The translations under genes were made by a program, and so were the position numbers. A stretch of 64,000 bases of DNA from assembly GCF_026213295.1 (NCBI RefSeq), contig NC_079415.1:34810136-34874135 (forward strand), given 5' to 3'. Numbering within the stretch: position 1 is the stretch's first letter; every line of letters begins with the position of its first letter. The notes beneath the pieces were generated by a model. The model saw only the letters and a program-made list of their open reading frames with translations, was not told where the DNA came from and searched no databases. The stretch is from Gadus chalcogrammus (lineage: Eukaryota; Chordata; Actinopteri; Gadiformes; Gadidae). This document shows, one piece after another, positions 50,218-64,000 of the stretch.

Positions 50218-51766
50218 TGCACTCTACTCAGTACACTGCTCTTCTGAAAAGGGAAATCATCCATCGATTGTATAGATTCTAGTGATTCATGCGTTCCCAC
50301 TTATGCAAATTCATATAATCAAGGTGGTGGTGTCTTTAAATGACGGAGAAGGATTGTACATGGAGGTGTTCGGCAGACACAGAGCAGAGGAGGCCTTTTC
50401 TACGTGATGTGCTTCTATTCATGACGTTATCAGTCTCTTTATTTGATAACATGGTATCTATGTTAGAATGTGTATCTGTGGAGAAGCAGCTGCCTCAGTG
50501 ACTGAGTGGCTCTACATGCTGGTTGAACCATCAAGTGTCTCTTGGTTTTTCTCTGAGCCTCTACGCATCACAGCTCTCTGTCCATCGTTCATTTTTTAAT
50601 AAAGTTATTATTCTTGGATCAGCCGCCTTAGCATGTTAGTCTGGGAGGAGTTTGAACTGGGAGCGGGAACTGGTCCAACTGGTTGGTTCATAATTTCCTT
50701 GTTATGAGTCGGACGGTTTGCTGTGGCTCACTTCATCACAGCAGGAAGACGACTAAGGTACTGTAGTCCGTGATAGATCATAATTATGAATAACTATGAA
50801 TCTTATTAATAGGGTGATGGTTAAAATTGTTAGTAAATGTATGGATGCATTGCTATTCGTCAAAATGGCTATTGAACAATTGTATAGATTCCTGCTCTGT
50901 AGAATGCTACGTGTTAGACTTTGGGCATTGGGGATCGAAACCCTTCCAGCCAGGACTCAAGCGTCAGGTTGAAGTTAATAAAGATAATGTCAACGTAAAG
51001 TCAAGGTTCAGGTTGAGGTTATATATGTTTTCCTCCGATTTAGGATTTGTTCTAGATTACAAGTGTCCTGTGGTGACTTTAAAGGTACTTAGGGCAGAAG
51101 GGCTGGGCGATTTTTTCGGTTTAATCGATTAATTTGCATTTTTTCTTTCCTACGGTTTGTGAAATGGCTGAACCGAAAAATCGCGATTTAAAAACAGTTC
51201 TAGACTCTTCCGATTTGTTTTGCTGAATAGACTCCGTAGTAGCCTCCTCTCTCACTTTCCAGAACGCGCGCAAAACTCAGCCTACTGCAATCACATTCAC
51301 CTCGCCCCCGACAGACTTGGGGGAGAGCCGGGTCGATTGAAACACTTTTCAGTTAAACGTCTTTTGCAAAGATGACGTTATGTATACGAATAATTTGTGA
51401 TCAACAACTCACATGTGTGTTCTCTTAGTTACAAGCAGTGGTGTAGTCTACGTGATACGCAGGTATACGCCGTATACCCACTAGGAACGCACCAGGATTT
51501 GCGTATACCCACTTAAAAATGTGCACGGATACGTATCAATCGTCTTGTGACAGATCTTTCACTTCTGTGTTTATTTTTCGGAAATATCGGTTGGGTATAG
51601 CTGCAATAAAATACTTTAAGCAGGGGAAGTTATCTCCTACATTCACCATTCATAAAATTCCCGCTGCGCGCTCGCGCTCTGCCCTGTCTCTGTTACGAAG
51701 CGCGAAGCTGCCCCTGCATCTCTGCACGTTAGTTAGCGGGCCGAGCCCCTCCTTCTCGCGTGTGTG

Positions 51767-51810
<44 letters not shown>

Positions 51811-52800
51811 TGTGTGTGTGTGTGTGTCCAGTCCTCCCATATTAATGTGTAAACCACATAATAAGTAGTCAACAGAAGACAATGTTTTAATCCCACTTTA
51901 TATCTCCTTGTTACTTTTAGATGAGAACCCCTGGCCAGCCTTTCAGACTGGGTGTCAGGCTAGGGAATTTAAAAACAGGCATCCTTGGTTAGAGTGGAGG
52001 GAAAAAAAGTTATAGGTAAATGTCTGCCAACATACAGTTGGTATACACAATTTAAATTCATAATGTTAATCACTATGCAAATGAGAGTATAGCTAATTCA
52101 TGGTCATTTTTAAGGGGCAGTAATTTCACACTTTTACACAATTAAATTACTGTATGGTATGTTAGATAACAACAGTAAGAGCTCAAATTAGAGCAATTGA
52201 AAGAGTGAAACATTAGTCTCCTGTCATCTCCTTCTCATGCACTGGTTAGCCATGGATGTAAACAGTTCATTCAATTATTCTGAGTAGATTTTGTCCTTGT
52301 TTAGCATGTGCTATTGCTACTATAGATATACAAAGGACAACTTGTCATTTTTGTGTTCTATTTGTTCATACTGTTATTAAAACTAATAAACCTACTCAGC
52401 TTTCCATGATTGTTGATAATCGTGATACTCTTAAATCAGCGGGTTGTAGACCCCTGCGTTGGTGAGTGTGGTGCGACACCCCATAAGCGCCACACACGTA
52501 CATGGGTTTCAATGGAATTTGTTTAGAGAAAAACAGAAAAAAAAAATCTAGGTTTAAATCGAAAATTGTCCATTAGTTAGAAAAAAATCGAGATTTTATT
52601 TTTAGGCCAAATCGCCCAGCCCAGGAGAGTTGTTATATTTGTGGGGCGGTATTATGATTACATTATTTGTACGGGAAGACGGCCATCTTGGTTAGTGAAG
52701 GTGTTTAGACCTCATCTTGTACTGGGTCTTGTTCTCTGTGGGCCTGCATCATTCTGCAGTAGTGTAGGCCTGCTATATATCTGAGAGCATCACTCGTATG
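50218..52800 (+). other. NLR upstream module, interrupted by a TIR element
   Basis: 50625-51099 and 52623-52800 match the module upstream of NLR A (19558-19960) and the 52629-54147 duplications, including a GGGGATCGAAxCC B-box segment (about 50930). No exon was recognised. Confidence 0.6.
51100..52622. mobile_element. Non-autonomous DNA transposon with GGGCTGGGCGATTT ends
   Basis: Ends GGGCTGGGCGATTT and AAATCGCCCAGCCC. The paralogous sequence at 19780-19800 lacks it, which shows the insertion. Inside are a (GTGC)n/(TG)n tract (51761-51827) and a segment with GGTATACGCCGTATACCCAC. I could not fix the target duplication. Confidence 0.7.
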
Positions 52801-54147
52801 AGAGGGTCATGACCTTCGAGGTGAATTAACTCTGACGTGACCGCCTCAAAACATAGGTCACTGGTGACGGCTGGTTTGTGTTCTTCAGGTCAGCCAACCG
52901 CACTGACATCCTCTCACCAGCAGGTGGTGCTGCGGTGCTCCTTTTCGAGGGTTTCAAAACGGACCCTGTGTCAAATCATTTGGTTTACTACTCTCAAGAC
53001 GTTTAATTATTCATGTACACTTACAGTAAAATGTCCCACTTTACTACAGCTGGAGTCGAGTGAATCAGCTGCCTATAAGAGGTTAGTCTGGGAGGAGTAT
53101 GAACTGAGAGGGGAACTAGTCCAACAGGAAGTAAACTAAGATACTGTAGTCCCCTCTTATCCGTGATAAATCATAAATATGAATAACTTTGTATCTTATC
53201 ATTAGGTTGATCTTTTTTAAGATTCCTGCTCTACAGAATGCTACGGGTTAGACTGTGGGCATTGGGGATCGAACCCGGAACCTTCCAGCCTGGAGTCAAG
53301 CGTCAGGTTGACTTTAATAATGAGTTTCTCTGCTTGTGTCTCCTTATGTACTTGGGTGACTTTAAAGGTACTTGGGGCAGAATGAGCAGTTATTATATTT
53401 GCATTGCGGTATTATGATTATATTATTTAGACAGCAAGACGGCCATCTTGGTTAGTGAAGGTGTTTAAACGTCATCTTGTACTTGGTATTGTTCTCTGTG
53501 GGCCTTCATCATCTTTCAGTAGTGTAGGCCTACTCTATATCTGAGAGCATCACTTGTATAAGAGGGACATGACCTTCGAGGTGAATTTACTCTGCCGCGA
53601 CCGCCTCAACACATAGGTCACTGGTGACGACTGGTCCGTGTTCTTCAGGTCAGCCAATCCCACTGACATCCTCTCACCAGCAGGTGGTGCTGCAGTGCAC
53701 CTTTTCGAGGGTTTCAAAACGGACCCTGTGTCAAATCATTTGGTTTACTACTCTCAAGACGTTTAATTATTCATGTTCACTTACAGTAAAATGTCCCACT
53801 TTACTACAGCTGGAGTCGAGTGAATCAGCTGCCTAAAAGAGGTTAGTCTGGGAGGAGTATGAACTGAGAGGGAAACTGGTCCAACAGGAAGTAAACTAAG
53901 ATACTGTAGTCCACTCTTATCCGTGATAGATCATAAATATGAATAACTTTGTATCTTATCATTAGGTTGATCTTTTTTAAGATTCCTGCTCTACAGGATG
54001 CTACGTGTTAGACTGTGGGCATTGGGAATCGAACCCGGAACCTTCCAGCCTGGAGTCAAGGGTCAGGTTGACGTTAATAATGACTTTTTTTTCTTGTGTA
54101 TTCTTGTGTCCTTGGGTGTCTTTAAAGCTACTTGGCACAGAATGTAC
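52629..54147 (+). repeat. 760-bp tandem duplication upstream of NLR gene B
   Basis: Two units (52629-53388, 53389-54147) and a partial third to about 54240. Shared landmarks at 760-bp spacing are TCATGACCTTCGAGG (in unit 2 ACATGACCTTCGAGG), CTCTCACCAGCAGGTGGTGC and GATCGAACCCGGAACCTTCC. Short open frames in the units are not conserved in a coding manner. Confidence 0.85.
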
Positions 54148-54587
54148 AGTTGTTATATTTGCATTGCGGCATTATGATTTTATATTATTTAGACTGCAAA
54201 ACGGCCATCTTGGTTAGTGAAGGTGTTTAGACGTCATCTTGTACAGGGTCTGGTTCTCTGCGAGTCTGCATCACAGATCTGGTTGTGATGTCATACCACA
54301 TGAGGAAGTCCATACATGGTCCTGCCTTCAGAGTGGTTTAACCAGCACAGGGAGCGGTTGGTATGATATCCGCACGGTGAACTTGATCCTATCAGACACT
54401 TTTGAAGCCCTTTGAGACCTTGTGTGTGGAATGATGAATAGTTATTAAAGAGTGTATCAGACACTTCTGGGCAGCATCTCCACATCGTTCCCCTCGTTGA
54501 GAATGAGAGGGTCTATGAATCTGCGTCTAGGAAAGACCACGCTGCCTCTCGTCCAAAGAGACAGAGACAAAAGCCCCCTGGGACCGG

Positions 54588-54640
54588 AAATACACAGCTC
54601 ATATAAAAGAAGAGAATAAACACTGAGTGGCCGTAGAAAC
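54588..54640 (+). promoter_or_regulatory. Core promoter of NLR gene B
   Basis: ACCGGAAATACACAGCTCAT is followed by TATAAAA (54602-54608), with CACTGAGTGGCCGTAGAAAC about 25 bases downstream as the likely start region. The stretch is conserved upstream of locus A, where the TATA is degraded. The GGAA core may be an ETS site. Confidence 0.6.
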
Positions 54641-54679
54641 CTTATGGAGTTGTGTTTGTGTCCAGGTCTCCAGTCTACT

Positions 54680-63580
<8,901 letters not shown>

Positions 63581-63888
63581 GTCAGTTATCAGCCTCTTCT
63601 TCAAACTGGTTATTCTAGCTTCCAGTAAGTGCTGCTCCTGCCTGATGCATTTCTGGTGCTCTTTCCCTGCTGACAAAACACTCCCTGGTTCTACACAATG
63701 TTAGAACCTGTGAAGAAACGGTCTTAGCGTACCAAACACAGCAGACTTCTCCTGACTCTAACTGAACAATATCTCATTGAGTTGTAGCTAATGAGAAAGG
63801 AGCATTTGTTTAAGATCCTGTCACATCCAAGTGAAGGCAGTTCTGCTGTCTGTGATGTCATCTCCCCACTTCCTCTTCCTGTTCTCAG

Positions 63889-63932
63889 ACTCTCAGGGTG
63901 ACACAGCTTTGTCTCCATGAAGTATCAATAAA
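63889..63932 (+). other. Possible alternative terminal exon with poly(A) signal, NLR gene B
   Basis: Acceptor CTTCCTCTTCCTGTTCTCAG, then ACTCTCAGGGTGA and AATAAA at 63927-63932. Spliced to LRR exon 4 it would end the protein with RLSG. Conserved with 23181-23224. Confidence 0.42.
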
Positions 63933-64000
63933 GCTTTTACTTGTCTTCAATGTTGAATGAATACACTTTATAAATGTGGTTACTTTAGTAGAAACTGCTC

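Noticed and set aside
52837..53836. Paired 70-100-codon frames in the 760-bp duplication
   Set aside because: The two copies diverge without regard to codons and the frames have no supporting exon borders; they are part of the NLR upstream module.

Overview
The window is vertebrate nuclear DNA, almost certainly from a teleost and plausibly a gadiform (cod-like) fish. It holds spliced genes of teleost-expanded immune families (FISNA-NACHT-LRR receptors, PRY-SPRY/B30.2 exons, a CARD exon). It is crowded with long (TG)n/(CA)n tracts. At its left edge lies a Gmr1-like retrotransposon, a lineage first described from Atlantic cod. The species call is inference.

Layout. 1-3916: Gmr1-like Ty3/gypsy element on the minus strand, with an intact LTR and one open gag-PR-IN-RT frame running off the left edge. 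4582-8255: seven plus-strand exons, all joined by phase-1 introns, ending in a PRY-SPRY exon. 8256-19550: transposon-rich DNA with a Harbinger-like MITE, a gypsy integrase remnant, an L1/Tx1-like and an L2/CR1-like LINE fragment, an orphan CARD exon with one nonsense codon, and a piggyBac element (TTAA duplications) whose catalytic core is missing. 19558-24916: NLR locus A, which has head exons, one LRR exon, a linker and a B30.2 exon but no FISNA-NACHT exon; a hAT element and large microsatellites lie in between. 25413-28736: a nearly full-length, frameshifted L2/CR1-type LINE. 28737-35079: mostly repeats, including another hAT-like element.

35080-50209 is the most unusual part. It is a 15.1-kb fold-back element bounded by an 8-bp duplication (GAGTATTC). 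Its arms (about 4.4 and 3.0 kb net) carry subterminal 80-bp repeats, opposed arrays of a 170-bp satellite (about 14 and 6 copies), and a mirrored outward-facing 65-codon exon. Two other elements are nested in the left arm. One is a 2.7-kb TTAA-flanked element with a 958-bp internal tandem duplication. The other is a 4.8-kb CACTG-ended element that carries a small spliced gene.

50218-64000: NLR locus B. Duplicated upstream modules (one broken by a TIR element) lead to a TATA promoter and an apparently intact NLR gene: start exon, repeated short N-terminal exons, a helical pre-FISNA exon, a FISNA-NACHT exon and four LRR exons. Its 3' end is outside the window. The last 250 bp match locus A at 23043-23285, so A and B are parts of one duplicated NLR array. 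If expressed, B would be a cytosolic NTP-dependent immune sensor; A and the CARD exon look like remnants of the same kind of inflammasome-related repertoire.
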